22,880 bases of DNA from UBA5399 sp964464145 (lineage in GTDB: Bacteria > Bacillota > Clostridia > Christensenellales > Christensenellaceae). The translations under genes and the position numbers were made by a program. Under the pieces are notes generated by a model. That model ran no database searches. It was given only the letters and a program-made list of their open reading frames with translations, and had not been told where the DNA came from. The stretch is taken from contig CAYXFB010000043.1 of assembly GCA_964464145.1 (NCBI GenBank), positions 1-22,880 on the forward strand, in the 5' to 3' direction. Positions 15,495-22,834 of this stretch are shown here, piece by piece. How positions within the stretch are numbered: the first letter of the stretch is position 1; each line of letters opens with the position of its first letter.

Positions 15495-16427
15495 ATGAAG
15501 CCTATCTTCACAAAACTTATCGCCCTGTCTCTATCTGTAATTTTTTGCGCCGCGGCACTCCTTTCCTGCACAAGCAGACAAAACACGCGAAACCAAAACA
15601 GCACTCTGTTTGATTCACAAAACAAAGAGGTGGCAATACCTGCTGATACCGGTGCCGTTGTTGCCGTGGGTGCTTCACTGGCCGACCTTTGGCTGCTCTC
15701 TGGCGGCGGCCTCTCCGGCACCACAAGCGATGCGGTAGAGCAAGGTCTCAATATCGGCTCCGCGCAAATTGTGGGAACCATGCGCGATCCCAGCACGGAG
15801 GCCATCATTGGCCTGTCTCCCGGCCTGGTGCTGCTCTCTTCAGACATACCCTCCCACGCGGAGATCGCGGAGGTACTGGGTCAAGCAGATATCTCCTGCT
15901 TTATGGCAAAAAACGACAGCTTTGAGGATTACTATAAATTGCTGGACAAATTTACAGATATCACAGGAAAAAAGCAGCTTATGCAAACCTACGGCGAGGA
16001 TGTGAAGAAGCGTATACAAAGCACGCTCCAAAGCGTACCTTCCGGCGAGGCTAAAACAGTGCTGCTGCTTAGGGCTTCCTCTACAGAGGTAAAGGCAAAA
16101 TACAAAGACAACGCAACCGCCAGGGTTTTGGATGAGCTGGGCACTGTAAACGCCGCGGCGGGCAATTCCCTGCTGGAAAGCCTCAGCCTGGAGGCAATAA
16201 TAGATAAGGACCCCGACTATATCTTTGTTGTAACAATGGGCAGCAACACAGACAAGGCAAATCAAATATTAAAGGATTCGCTTACAGAAAACCCTGCGTG
16301 GCAAACATTGAGCGCAGTAAAAAACGGCAGGTTTGAAATACTGCCCAAAGAACTTTTTCACTACAAACCAAACGCAAAGTGGGGCGAGGCGTATGAATAC
16401 CTCTATAAACGCATATACGGAGCGTAA
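15495..16427 (+). CDS. ABC transporter substrate-binding lipoprotein, iron-complex/cobalamin type
   Basis: A 310-residue extracellular binding protein of the FecB/BtuF (TroA-like, helical-backbone) fold. The signal peptide ends in lipobox LLSC, lipidating C25. The mature protein opens with IPADTGAVVAVGASLADLWLL, the usual first strand and helix. It continues with the family pattern STEAIIGLSPGLVLLSSD (100-117) and ends with NGRFEILPKELFHYKPNAKW. Ligand is not predictable: ferric complex, haem, cobalamin or another chelate are all possible. I start at MKPIF because GGGAGG lies 4 nt upstream; the frame is open earlier without a site. It is the first gene of the importer and overlaps the permease start by 35 nt. 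Confidence 0.88.
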   Translation: MKPIFTKLIALSLSVIFCAAALLSCTSRQNTRNQNSTLFDSQNKEVAIPADTGAVVAVGASLADLWLLSGGGLSGTTSDAVEQGLNIGSAQIVGTMRDPSTEAIIGLSPGLVLLSSDIPSHAEIAEVLGQADISCFMAKNDSFEDYYKLLDKFTDITGKKQLMQTYGEDVKKRIQSTLQSVPSGEAKTVLLLRASSTEVKAKYKDNATARVLDELGTVNAAAGNSLLESLSLEAIIDKDPDYIFVVTMGSNTDKANQILKDSLTENPAWQTLSAVKNGRFEILPKELFHYKPNAKWGEAYEYLYKRIYGA

Positions 16428-17400
16428 AAGCATACCGTCAACGGCGGTATGTATAGCGCTGGCGGCAGCCGCAGCACTGCTCACCGTTATTTCGTTAACA
16501 AACGGCGCGGCTTATGTAGACCTGTACAGTTTGGAGGCGGGTACAAAAGACTACAGTATTTTCACATACATACGGCTGCCCCGCACCATAGCCTGCCTCC
16601 TTTCCGGCATGGCGCTGGCGGTTTCCGGCGCATTGCTGCAAACCACTCTCAACAATCGCCTTGCCAGCCCCGGAATAATAGGCGTAAACTCCGGCGCGGG
16701 GCTTTTTGTTGTGCTGGCGGCAGTATTGCTTCCGGGCGCCGCAGCCTCAAAATTTCTCTTTGCCTTTGCCGGTGCTTTTTTGGTGGTTATGCTGGTGTAT
16801 ATCGTTGCCCGAAAAACCGGCGCCACCCGCGTAACACTTGTGCTTGCGGGCATAGTTGCGGGCAGCCTGCTATCTGCCTTCAGTGATGCGCTGGTAACTC
16901 TTTTTCCCCATGTGCTTGCAGATAAAAGCGCGTTTTTCATTGGCGGCTTTTCATCCACCTCGCTTCAAAGTGTACAGCTTGTATGGCCTTTTATAACGGC
17001 GGGCATATTTTTATCTCTGCTTTTATCAAGCAGGCTGGATATGCTTTCTTTGGGTGAGGAGGTAGCCTCCTCTTTGGGGGTGCGGGTGGAGCGCTGCCGC
17101 TTTTTGGCCATACTTGCGGCAGCCGTACTGGCGGCAGGTGCGGTCAGCCTAGCGGGTCTGATAGGTTTTGTGGGGCTGGTGGTGCCAAACCTTGCACACA
17201 TGATATTGCCTGCAAAACACCGCATATTTCTGCCGTTTTGCGCTCTTGCGGGGGCGGTGCTAGTTTTGGGCGGAGACCTTATAGCCCGTCTTGTTTTCAT
17301 GCCGTTTGAGCTTCCCGTGGGCATAGTGCTGTCCGTTATAGGCGCACCATTTTTCATATACATACTGTTTCAAAAAAAATGGAGGCGCAGCTATGATTGA
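16393..17400 (+). CDS. FecCD/BtuC-family ABC transporter permease
   Basis: A 335-residue polytopic membrane protein, about the normal length of the family with its usual ten helices. Visible landmarks are LPRTIACLLSGMALAVSGALLQ near the second helix, RLASPGIIGVNSGAGLFVVL, the coupling region SLGEEVASSLGVRVERCR, and GLIGFVGLVVPNLAHMIL followed by GGDLIARLVFMPFELPVGI, all hallmarks of FecCD transporters. It forms a homodimeric channel for the adjacent lipoprotein and ATPase. I use the ATG at 16393, with GAGG just upstream, which overlaps the binding-protein gene by 35 nt; an earlier in-frame ATG at 16333 would give an unlikely hydrophilic extension. It overlaps the ATPase gene by 8 nt. Confidence 0.93.
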   Translation: MNTSINAYTERKSIPSTAVCIALAAAAALLTVISLTNGAAYVDLYSLEAGTKDYSIFTYIRLPRTIACLLSGMALAVSGALLQTTLNNRLASPGIIGVNSGAGLFVVLAAVLLPGAAASKFLFAFAGAFLVVMLVYIVARKTGATRVTLVLAGIVAGSLLSAFSDALVTLFPHVLADKSAFFIGGFSSTSLQSVQLVWPFITAGIFLSLLLSSRLDMLSLGEEVASSLGVRVERCRFLAILAAAVLAAGAVSLAGLIGFVGLVVPNLAHMILPAKHRIFLPFCALAGAVLVLGGDLIARLVFMPFELPVGIVLSVIGAPFFIYILFQKKWRRSYD

Positions 17401-18187
17401 GTGGCATGATTTGGTTTTAGGCTATGGAAAAGATATTTTGCTCAAAAGCGGCGGCGGCGGAATAGGCGGCGGCTCCTTCACCTGCCTCATGGGCAAAAAC
17501 GGTTGCGGAAAGTCCACGCTGCTGCACGTGCTGTCCGGCATAGCGCGGCCATTGGGCGGCACGGTGCTGGCAGGCGGCGTAAATATACACTCCCTTCCCG
17601 CCTCAGAACGCGCCCGTCTCACCTCCTATTTTCCGCAGACACGCCCCGTTCCGCAAATGGAGGCGCTTCAAATGATACAGCACGGCAGATTTCCGCATCT
17701 TGGATTTTCCAAAACACTCCGCCCGCAAGACCACCGCGCCGTAGACCGTGCCATAGCGCTAACAAATACGGAGGGGTTGCTGCACAAAAGCCTCTCAAAT
17801 CTGTCCGGCGGCGAACGCCAGCGCGTTTATCTTGCCATGATGATAGCTCAGGATGCGCAGATAATGCTGCTTGATGAGCCTGCCACCTTTTTGGATATAG
17901 ATTACCAGATAACTTTGCTAAACGTTATACGCCAGCTTCACAGGGAGGGCAAAACTGTTGTGATGGTGGCTCATGATCTGGTGCAGTCTGCCGCCTGCGC
18001 CACAGATATATGCCTCATAAAAAATAACGGCAGCCTGCTTTGTGAAAGCAAACAATGTATGATAAACTCCCCCCACATCTGCCGCACCTTCGGCGTTTCC
18101 GTGGCAGAAGATGCGCAGGGCGGCCTGTTTGGCTATAGGCTGGTGAAAGGAGATCCCCATGAAGATGACTATCCGCGAGGCCTTTGA
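17393..18187 (+). CDS. FecE/BtuD-family ABC transporter ATP-binding protein
   Basis: A 264-residue ATPase that powers the FecCD-type permease. Motifs are Walker A GKNGCGKST (34-42), the Q-loop in YFPQ (79-82), GRFPHLGF (98-105) typical of the FecE/BtuD branch, signature LSGGE (137-141), Walker B IMLLDEP (157-163), the D-loop LDID and the H-loop H194. An oddity is SGGGGIGGG at 19-27, encoded by a run of GGC-type triplets in the strand before Walker A, where relatives usually have a DISF-x-[IVL]-x-x-G-like sequence. All catalytic motifs are intact. The gene overlaps the permease by 8 nt and the regulator gene by 29 nt. Confidence 0.92.
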   Translation: MIEWHDLVLGYGKDILLKSGGGGIGGGSFTCLMGKNGCGKSTLLHVLSGIARPLGGTVLAGGVNIHSLPASERARLTSYFPQTRPVPQMEALQMIQHGRFPHLGFSKTLRPQDHRAVDRAIALTNTEGLLHKSLSNLSGGERQRVYLAMMIAQDAQIMLLDEPATFLDIDYQITLLNVIRQLHREGKTVVMVAHDLVQSAACATDICLIKNNGSLLCESKQCMINSPHICRTFGVSVAEDAQGGLFGYRLVKGDPHEDDYPRGL

Positions 18188-18851
18188 TACCGCTCATATA
18201 CTGCTGCGCGCTTCACCAGCCACGCACGCCAGATTGATGGGGTGTTCCCGGCTGGAGGTATTGCCCGGCAAGATGCATATATTTTTTGAAAAACAGCCTC
18301 AGTCCGCTATATACATACTGATACGCGGCGCCGCCGCCCTATACAAAAGCAATGCATCCGGCGAAAAAAAAGTGCTTTTGCTGGTGCGCTCAGGAGAGCT
18401 CATAAGCGGCGGCGCGTTAACCTGCGAGAGTGCCCAATGCAGCTGCGAAGCGCTTATGGACAGCGTTTTGCTTTCCATTCCCGTAAAACAGTTCATTATG
18501 GCAATGGAGGATGATTTTTCTTTTACAAGGGCTGTATTGAGCTCTGTAAACACCACAAATGCCCGTCTAATGCACCACCTAAAAAATACGCCAAACGCCA
18601 TCACGGGCGAAAAAAAGCTGGCTGCAAAGCTATATAAGCTGGCAATAGACTTTGGAAAAGAAAGGCAGAACGGCAGGCTTATAGACCTTGATATAAGCAT
18701 AACCTATCTTGCGGACATGCTGGGGCAAAAGCGCGAAACGGTTTCCCGCCAGTTTAAAACTCTCAGCCAAAAGGGGCTTGCATATTATGAATCACACAGG
18801 TTCACCGTACCTGATATGGTCGCTCTCTCCGCTTTTTTTCACGAACCGTGA
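18159..18851 (+). CDS. Crp/Fnr-family transcriptional regulator
   Basis: A 230-residue regulator with an N-terminal cyclic-nucleotide-type beta-barrel (about 25-115), a long dimer helix (about 120-142) and a C-terminal winged helix-turn-helix (about 176-225). The recognition helix contains GQKRETVSRQFK; R192, E193 and R197 correspond to the CRP residues that read a GTGA half-site. The barrel lacks the CRP cAMP-binding signature. Cysteines at 29, 89, 94 and 96 do not follow the FNR spacing, but the CESAQCSC cluster could sense redox or bind a metal. AAAGGAG lies 6 nt before the ATG, which overlaps the ATPase gene by 29 nt. A matching palindrome spans its stop codon, just upstream of the FNT-asr genes, so it probably controls them. 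The effector is unknown; HcpR-like regulators of sulfite and nitrite metabolism are a reasonable comparison. Confidence 0.9.
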   Translation: MKMTIREAFDTAHILLRASPATHARLMGCSRLEVLPGKMHIFFEKQPQSAIYILIRGAAALYKSNASGEKKVLLLVRSGELISGGALTCESAQCSCEALMDSVLLSIPVKQFIMAMEDDFSFTRAVLSSVNTTNARLMHHLKNTPNAITGEKKLAAKLYKLAIDFGKERQNGRLIDLDISITYLADMLGQKRETVSRQFKTLSQKGLAYYESHRFTVPDMVALSAFFHEP

Positions 18852-18863
18852 GAAATGTCACGG
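18846..18863. promoter_or_regulatory. Crp/Fnr-type operator upstream of the FNT-asr operon
   Basis: CCGTGA-GAAATG-TCACGG is a perfect 6-6-6 inverted repeat with the GTGA-N6-TCAC core of CRP-family sites. It overlaps the last codons of the regulator gene. Its centre (18854.5) is 41.5 bp upstream of the start predicted from the TAAAAT at 18884-18889, the standard class II activator position. Confidence 0.65.
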
Positions 18864-18883
18864 CAGGGCGGCACGGTTATTGT

Positions 18884-18889
18884 TAAAAT
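18884..18889 (+). promoter_or_regulatory. Candidate -10 element of the FNT-asr operon
   Basis: TAAAAT (five of six consensus bases) predicts a start near 18896 and a short leader of about 23 nt carrying AAAGGAG (18905-18911). No recognisable -35 lies at 17 nt, as expected for a promoter that depends on an activator bound at -41.5. Confidence 0.5.
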
Positions 18890-18918
18890 CCTCACATGGT
18901 ATTTAAAGGAGATCAGAT

Positions 18919-19686
18919 ATGTTCAACGAAGAATTTGGAGCAATGGCAGGAGCTGCCAAAAAAAAGGCCGGTTTTTTGGCTGAAAGACCTGCAGGCTATT
19001 TTTTGGCTTCAGTACTTGCCGGTATATTTATAGGCTTTGGCATACTGCTCATATTCACCGTTGGCGCACTGCTGGACGGCGCGCCCTACACCAAAATAGT
19101 TATGGGCGCTGCCTTTGGCATAGCGCTTTCTCTGGTGGTAATAGCCGGGGCAGAGCTTTTCACGGGCAACAATCTTGTAATGACATCCGGAGCGCTTTCA
19201 AGAACCGTAAGATGGGCACAGGTTTTTAAGCTGTGGGCTGTCTGTTATATTGGCAATTGGGTGGGCGCCATACTGCTCTCCCTCATATTTTGGGGCACAG
19301 GCCTTGCAGACAGTGCTACAGGCCAGTTTATAGCGGCCAGCGCTGCCGCAAAAATGGCCATCCCCCCGGCAGCGCTGTTTTTTCGCGGTATGCTGTGCAA
19401 TGCGTTGGTGTGTCTTGCGGTTTGGGCTTCTTTCAAAACAAAGTCAGACGCCGCCAAGCTCATTATGGTTTTTTGGTGCCTCTTCGCCTTTATAACAACG
19501 GGCTTTGAGCACAGCATAGCCAATATGACGCTGCTTACCACAGCAATGCTCAATCCGGCGGGCGCCGCCGTTTCGGCAGGTGGTTATTTTTATAATATAT
19601 TGCTTTCCAGCGCGGGCAACATGGCGGGAGGTATATTGCTGGTTGCCCTGCCATATTTTGCCATTGCTCGCAGAAAAGGAGAATAA
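18919..19686 (+). CDS. FNT-family channel, probable hydrosulfide (HS-) channel
   Basis: A 255-residue six-helix membrane protein of the formate/nitrite transporter family, which assembles as a pentamer with one pore per subunit. Family marks are the GAELFTGNN loop (77-85), FRGMLCNALVCLAVW (155-169) and GFEHSIANM (195-203) with the central pore histidine H198. Related channels carry formate (FocA), nitrite (NirC) or hydrosulfide; the hydrosulfide channel of Clostridioides difficile is encoded with asrABC. Because the next three genes here are asrABC, export of HS- produced by sulfite reduction is the best functional guess, with nitrite or formate not excluded. AAAGGAG precedes the ATG by 7 nt. 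It is first in the operon and only 1 nt from asrA. Confidence 0.88.
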   Translation: MFNEEFGAMAGAAKKKAGFLAERPAGYFLASVLAGIFIGFGILLIFTVGALLDGAPYTKIVMGAAFGIALSLVVIAGAELFTGNNLVMTSGALSRTVRWAQVFKLWAVCYIGNWVGAILLSLIFWGTGLADSATGQFIAASAAAKMAIPPAALFFRGMLCNALVCLAVWASFKTKSDAAKLIMVFWCLFAFITTGFEHSIANMTLLTTAMLNPAGAAVSAGGYFYNILLSSAGNMAGGILLVALPYFAIARRKGE

Positions 19687-19687
19687 C

Positions 19688-20710
19688 ATGGGATATGTTT
19701 TAAAAAAGCAGGATCTTGATTCCCTGCTGGAAAAATGGAATGAGAACTACATAATAATGGCGCCGGTGCGCTGCGTAGGCGAAGGCGAATTTTCAGGACA
19801 GGACAGCATAAGATACGGTACGGTGAATAAATTAAGCGAAATAGAGTTTGATGAAAAATCATCTTTCACATTCAAGGAGGCCTTTTTGCCGCTTTCTGAA
19901 ACGCTGTTTTACTTCACTGAAAGCACAGTCAAAGAGCCTGATGCCCCGCAGAAAAAAGCCATAATATTTCTGCGCAGCTGCGATATGCATGCACTGCGGC
20001 GTATGGACGAAATATATTTGAACAATGGCAAACCAGACTATTATTATTCCCGTCTGCGGCAGGGCGCTATTTTCATATTGATGGGCTGCAATAAGCCCTT
20101 TCGCAACTGCTTTTGCGCAGATATGAACACCAATGTAACAACAGATTACGACGCATACATACAGCCCGTCGGCGATACCGTACTTGTAGACAACCGCCGC
20201 AAGGAGTGGCAGGAGAGCTTTGAGAGGCTGGCTGCAAAAACAGCTGAGGTAACGCCGCAATATGTGGGCGAAACGCAGGTGCGCGTACATATACCGCAGG
20301 GGCTTTCACTTGACGTGATGCGCTCAGGCATGTGGGAAGAATATGACTCCCGCTGCATCAATTGCGGGCGCTGCAATTTTTCCTGCCCCACCTGTACCTG
20401 TAACACGATGCAGGATATCCACTATGTAGACAATGGCAAGGCCGGCGAACGCCGCAGGGTGCATGCCTCCTGCATGGTGGACGGCTTCACAGATGTTGCG
20501 GGCGGCGGGTCTTACCGCCAAAAAAACGGACAGCGCATGCGCTTTAAGGTGCTGCACAAGATATATGATTTCAAAAAGCGTTTTGGCTATCATATGTGCG
20601 TGGGCTGCGGCCGCTGCGATGATGTATGCCCCGAATATATATCCTTTTCGCATTGCGTAAACAAGCTTGAGGACGGCATGAAGGAGGTATCAAACAATGA
20701 CCAGAAATGA
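19688..20710 (+). CDS. asrA: Anaerobic sulfite reductase subunit A (electron-transfer Fe-S protein)
   Basis: A 340-residue iron-sulfur protein that passes electrons within the AsrABC complex, which reduces sulfite to sulfide in the cytoplasm. Two [4Fe-4S] motifs are visible: C223-x2-C226-x2-C229-x3-C233 and C304-x2-C307-x2-C310-x3-CP (C314). Extra cysteines occur at C236 and C238 right after the first motif, and at C134, C141 and C143 in the N-terminal half. Length is close to the roughly 350 residues of Salmonella AsrA. I begin at MGYVLKK: AAAGGAG lies 6 nt upstream and the ATG follows the FNT stop by 1 nt, while the earlier open frame is antiparallel overlap with no site. It overlaps asrB by 14 nt. 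Confidence 0.94.
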   Translation: MGYVLKKQDLDSLLEKWNENYIIMAPVRCVGEGEFSGQDSIRYGTVNKLSEIEFDEKSSFTFKEAFLPLSETLFYFTESTVKEPDAPQKKAIIFLRSCDMHALRRMDEIYLNNGKPDYYYSRLRQGAIFILMGCNKPFRNCFCADMNTNVTTDYDAYIQPVGDTVLVDNRRKEWQESFERLAAKTAEVTPQYVGETQVRVHIPQGLSLDVMRSGMWEEYDSRCINCGRCNFSCPTCTCNTMQDIHYVDNGKAGERRRVHASCMVDGFTDVAGGGSYRQKNGQRMRFKVLHKIYDFKKRFGYHMCVGCGRCDDVCPEYISFSHCVNKLEDGMKEVSNNDQK

Positions 20711-21491
20711 ATACATACCCTTTTCATCGCGGGTGCTTAGTGTTACACGGCATACAGATATAGAATATACATTCACAATGGAATATGGCGGAGACGTAAA
20801 GCCCGGCCAATTCTTTGAAATATCGCTGCCAAAATTTGGTGAAGCGCCCATCTCTGTAAGCGGCATAGGCAAAGACACTATAGATTTTACAATTAGGCGG
20901 GTGGGCAAGGTAACAGATGAGATATTTGAGGCCTACGAAGGAAGCAGCCTGTTTTTGCGAGGTCCCTATGGCAACGGCTTTGATTTTGCAAATTATGATG
21001 GCAAAGAGCTGGTGGTGATAGCCGGCGGTACGGGTCTTTCGCCCGTGCGCGGAGTGGTGGAGCACTATACCCAAAATCCTGATAAAATAAAGGGGCTAAC
21101 GCTGGTGGCGGGCTTTAAAACACCGGCAGACATACTGTTCCTTGCAGATTTCGGACGCTGGAAACAAACGGCGGACGTTATTCTCACTGTGGATTGCGCA
21201 GACGAAGATGTTTCCTGCAATATTGGCCTTGTAACGGAGTTTATACCACAGCTTAAGGTTGAAAACAAATCCTCCGCCGCGGCCATAGTGGTGGGGCCGC
21301 CCATGATGATGCGCTTTTCCACTCAAGGGCTGCTGGATGCCGGATTTTTTGAGGAAAACATATGGGTGTCTTTTGAGCGCAAGATGTGCTGCGGCATAGG
21401 CAAGTGCGGGCACTGCAAAACAGACGATTCCTACGTTTGTCTGGACGGCCCTGTGTTCCCGTTCGCCAAAGGGCGCACACTGGTAGATTGA
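20697..21491 (+). CDS. asrB: Anaerobic sulfite reductase subunit B (FAD/NAD(P)H reductase)
   Basis: A 264-residue flavoprotein of the ferredoxin-NADP reductase/dihydroorotate dehydrogenase-B type that takes electrons from NADH and hands them to the Fe-S subunits. The FAD-binding barrel (about 1-100) contains the PISVSG segment. The NAD-binding domain starts at VVIAGGTGLSPVRG (106-119) and has the late IVVGPPMMM loop. The C-terminal cluster site reads C232-x4-C237-x2-C240-x7-C248, the [2Fe-2S] pattern of this family. AAGGAGG sits 9 nt before the ATG inside the end of asrA. Thirteen of its 17 Ile codons are ATA. Confidence 0.95.
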   Translation: MTRNEYIPFSSRVLSVTRHTDIEYTFTMEYGGDVKPGQFFEISLPKFGEAPISVSGIGKDTIDFTIRRVGKVTDEIFEAYEGSSLFLRGPYGNGFDFANYDGKELVVIAGGTGLSPVRGVVEHYTQNPDKIKGLTLVAGFKTPADILFLADFGRWKQTADVILTVDCADEDVSCNIGLVTEFIPQLKVENKSSAAAIVVGPPMMMRFSTQGLLDAGFFEENIWVSFERKMCCGIGKCGHCKTDDSYVCLDGPVFPFAKGRTLVD

Positions 21492-21505
21492 GAGGTTTTT
21501 CATAA

Positions 21506-22471
21506 ATGGATGTTAATACAAAAAAGCTTAAAAAGAACGCGTTCCGCGTAACAAAGAAAAGATACCTAACCGCCTCACGTGTACGTGTGCCCGGCGGACA
21601 TATGGATGCAAATCTGCTTTCCGCAATAACGGATATTGCAAACAGCTTTGGCAACGGCACCATCCACATTACAAGCCGCCAGGGCTTTGAGATACCGGGC
21701 ATACGCTTTGAAGACATGCCCAAGGTGAACAAGCTGCTAAAGCCTTTGATAGAGGGGCTAAATATAAACCAAACTGACAGCGCTGGAGGGTATCCATCCT
21801 CCGGTACGCGCAATATCACCGCCTGTATAGGCAATCGCGTATGCCCCTACGCCTGTTATGATACCACCGCCTTTGCACAGCGCATTGAGCGGGCTGTGTT
21901 CCCCAATGATCTGCACTTTAAAATAGCTCTCACCGGCTGTCCAAATGACTGCGCAAAGGTGCGCATGCACGATTTTGGCATAATGGGCATGACGCTGCCT
22001 CAGTACAACAGGGAGCGTTGCGTTGCCTGCGGCGCCTGTGTGAAAGTATGCCAAAAAAAATCTGTGGAGGCTCTAAAAGCAGTTAACTACAAGGTGGAAC
22101 GAAGCCATAAAAAGTGCATAGGCTGCGGCGAATGTGTAATAAACTGCCCCACCCGCGCCTGGACGCGCAGCAAAGATATGTATTACCGCCTCACGCTAAT
22201 GGGACGTACAGGTAAAAAGAACCCCCGCCTGGGCGAGGATTTCATAAAATGGGTGGATGAAGAGAGCATTACCTCCATAATATTGGCCACATACCGCTAT
22301 GTCACTAAATATATAGACCGTGACGCGCCGGGTGGCAAGGAACACATTGGTTATATAATAGACCGCACCGGTTTTGAGGAATGGAAAAAATGGGCGCTCA
22401 AGGATATTTCGCTTGGCAAATACGCGGAAATGAAGAATACCGTCTATTGGGGCGGCGTTCATTACAAATGA
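21506..22471 (+). CDS. asrC: Anaerobic sulfite reductase subunit C (sirohaem catalytic subunit)
   Basis: A 321-residue catalytic subunit that carries out the six-electron reduction of sulfite to sulfide. The sirohaem-[4Fe-4S] ligands fit C107-x5-C113 (ACIGNRVC) and C145-x3-C149 (GCPNDC). The nitrite/sulfite-reductase ferredoxin-like half-domain precedes them (HITSRQGFEIPG, 54-65). Two ferredoxin-type [4Fe-4S] motifs are inserted after the sirohaem site: C172-x2-C175-x2-C178-x3-C182 and C204-x2-C207-x2-C210-x3-CP (C214). This arrangement is specific to the Asr type rather than assimilatory or DsrAB reductases. It starts 14 nt after asrB, with AGAGG about 10 nt before the ATG. All key cysteines are present, so the enzyme should be functional. 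Confidence 0.95.
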   Translation: MDVNTKKLKKNAFRVTKKRYLTASRVRVPGGHMDANLLSAITDIANSFGNGTIHITSRQGFEIPGIRFEDMPKVNKLLKPLIEGLNINQTDSAGGYPSSGTRNITACIGNRVCPYACYDTTAFAQRIERAVFPNDLHFKIALTGCPNDCAKVRMHDFGIMGMTLPQYNRERCVACGACVKVCQKKSVEALKAVNYKVERSHKKCIGCGECVINCPTRAWTRSKDMYYRLTLMGRTGKKNPRLGEDFIKWVDEESITSIILATYRYVTKYIDRDAPGGKEHIGYIIDRTGFEEWKKWALKDISLGKYAEMKNTVYWGGVHYK

Positions 22472-22478
22472 GGTGAAA

Positions 22479-22739
22479 ATGAGCAAAAGACCTAAGATAA
22501 CAATAACGCTGGTAGATAAAAAGGGTGAGGGCTGCTGCCACTACGCCCACAAGGTGGGAGATGTATTTGATTTTGATACAGAGCGCGGCAGGCTTTGCCC
22601 TATGGCACTGCACGCCGCCTTCCCCTATATAGATATATTACGGTACGGCGGCAGCTTTCCCAATGGCGGCAGTAACAGCTGCATGTTTTGCTGCACAGAC
22701 CCGCTTGTAATAAACGTATTTGAGATAATAAGGGGCTAG
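22479..22739 (+). CDS. Small Cys-rich TIGR04076-like protein
   Basis: An 86-residue protein matching the general pattern I recall for the TIGR04076 family of unknown function: an N-terminal KITITLVDKKG strand, AHKVGDVFDFD (23-33), LCPMALHAAFPYIDILRYGG (39-58) and a Cys-containing segment before a final hydrophobic strand. Cysteines are at 19, 20, 40, 68, 71 and 72, more than I would expect from the family pattern, and CMFCC (68-72) looks like a metal or Fe-S ligand site. The start is the ATG at 22479 with GAGG 5 nt upstream; a GTG six bases earlier lacks a site. It follows asrC by 7 nt and ends the operon, so a role in sulfite reductase maturation or sulfide handling is possible but unproven. 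Confidence 0.75.
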   Translation: MSKRPKITITLVDKKGEGCCHYAHKVGDVFDFDTERGRLCPMALHAAFPYIDILRYGGSFPNGGSNSCMFCCTDPLVINVFEIIRG

Positions 22740-22784
22740 CTGTCTGCTGCGAAAAGGCAGCCCCCACAATACAAAAAGCTTATT

Positions 22785-22834
22785 GCCCACAAAAAAACAG
22801 ACGCTTATTTTCAAACAGCGTCTGTTTTTTGGGC
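22785..22834. terminator. Strong bidirectional-type terminator after the asr operon
   Basis: AAAAAACAGACGC (ending 22804) pairs with GCGTCTGTTTTTT (22818-22830) across a 13-nt loop, and outer GCCC/GGGC bases extend the stem. The T6 on the right and A7 on the left let it work in either direction. A small GCTGC-GAAAAG-GCAGC hairpin (about 22746-22761) lies between the last gene and this terminator. Confidence 0.85.

Noticed and set aside
15431..15847. Upstream continuation of the minus-strand frame that carries the transposase fragment
   Set aside because: Past the transposase motifs the translation has no IS256 similarity and is the exact antisense of the importer lipoprotein, which has a signal peptide and family motifs.
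16333..16392. N-terminal extension of the permease from an earlier ATG
   Set aside because: The extra 20 residues are hydrophilic, lie within the binding-protein gene, and lack a ribosome binding site; the ATG at 16393 fits the family start.
18846..18863. Terminator of the regulator gene
   Set aside because: The palindrome has no following T-run. Its GTGA-N6-TCAC core and -41.5 position fit an operator better.
19580..19687. N-terminal extension of AsrA
   Set aside because: The extra residues overlap the FNT gene in another frame. The AAAGGAG and the family's N-terminus both support the ATG at 19688.
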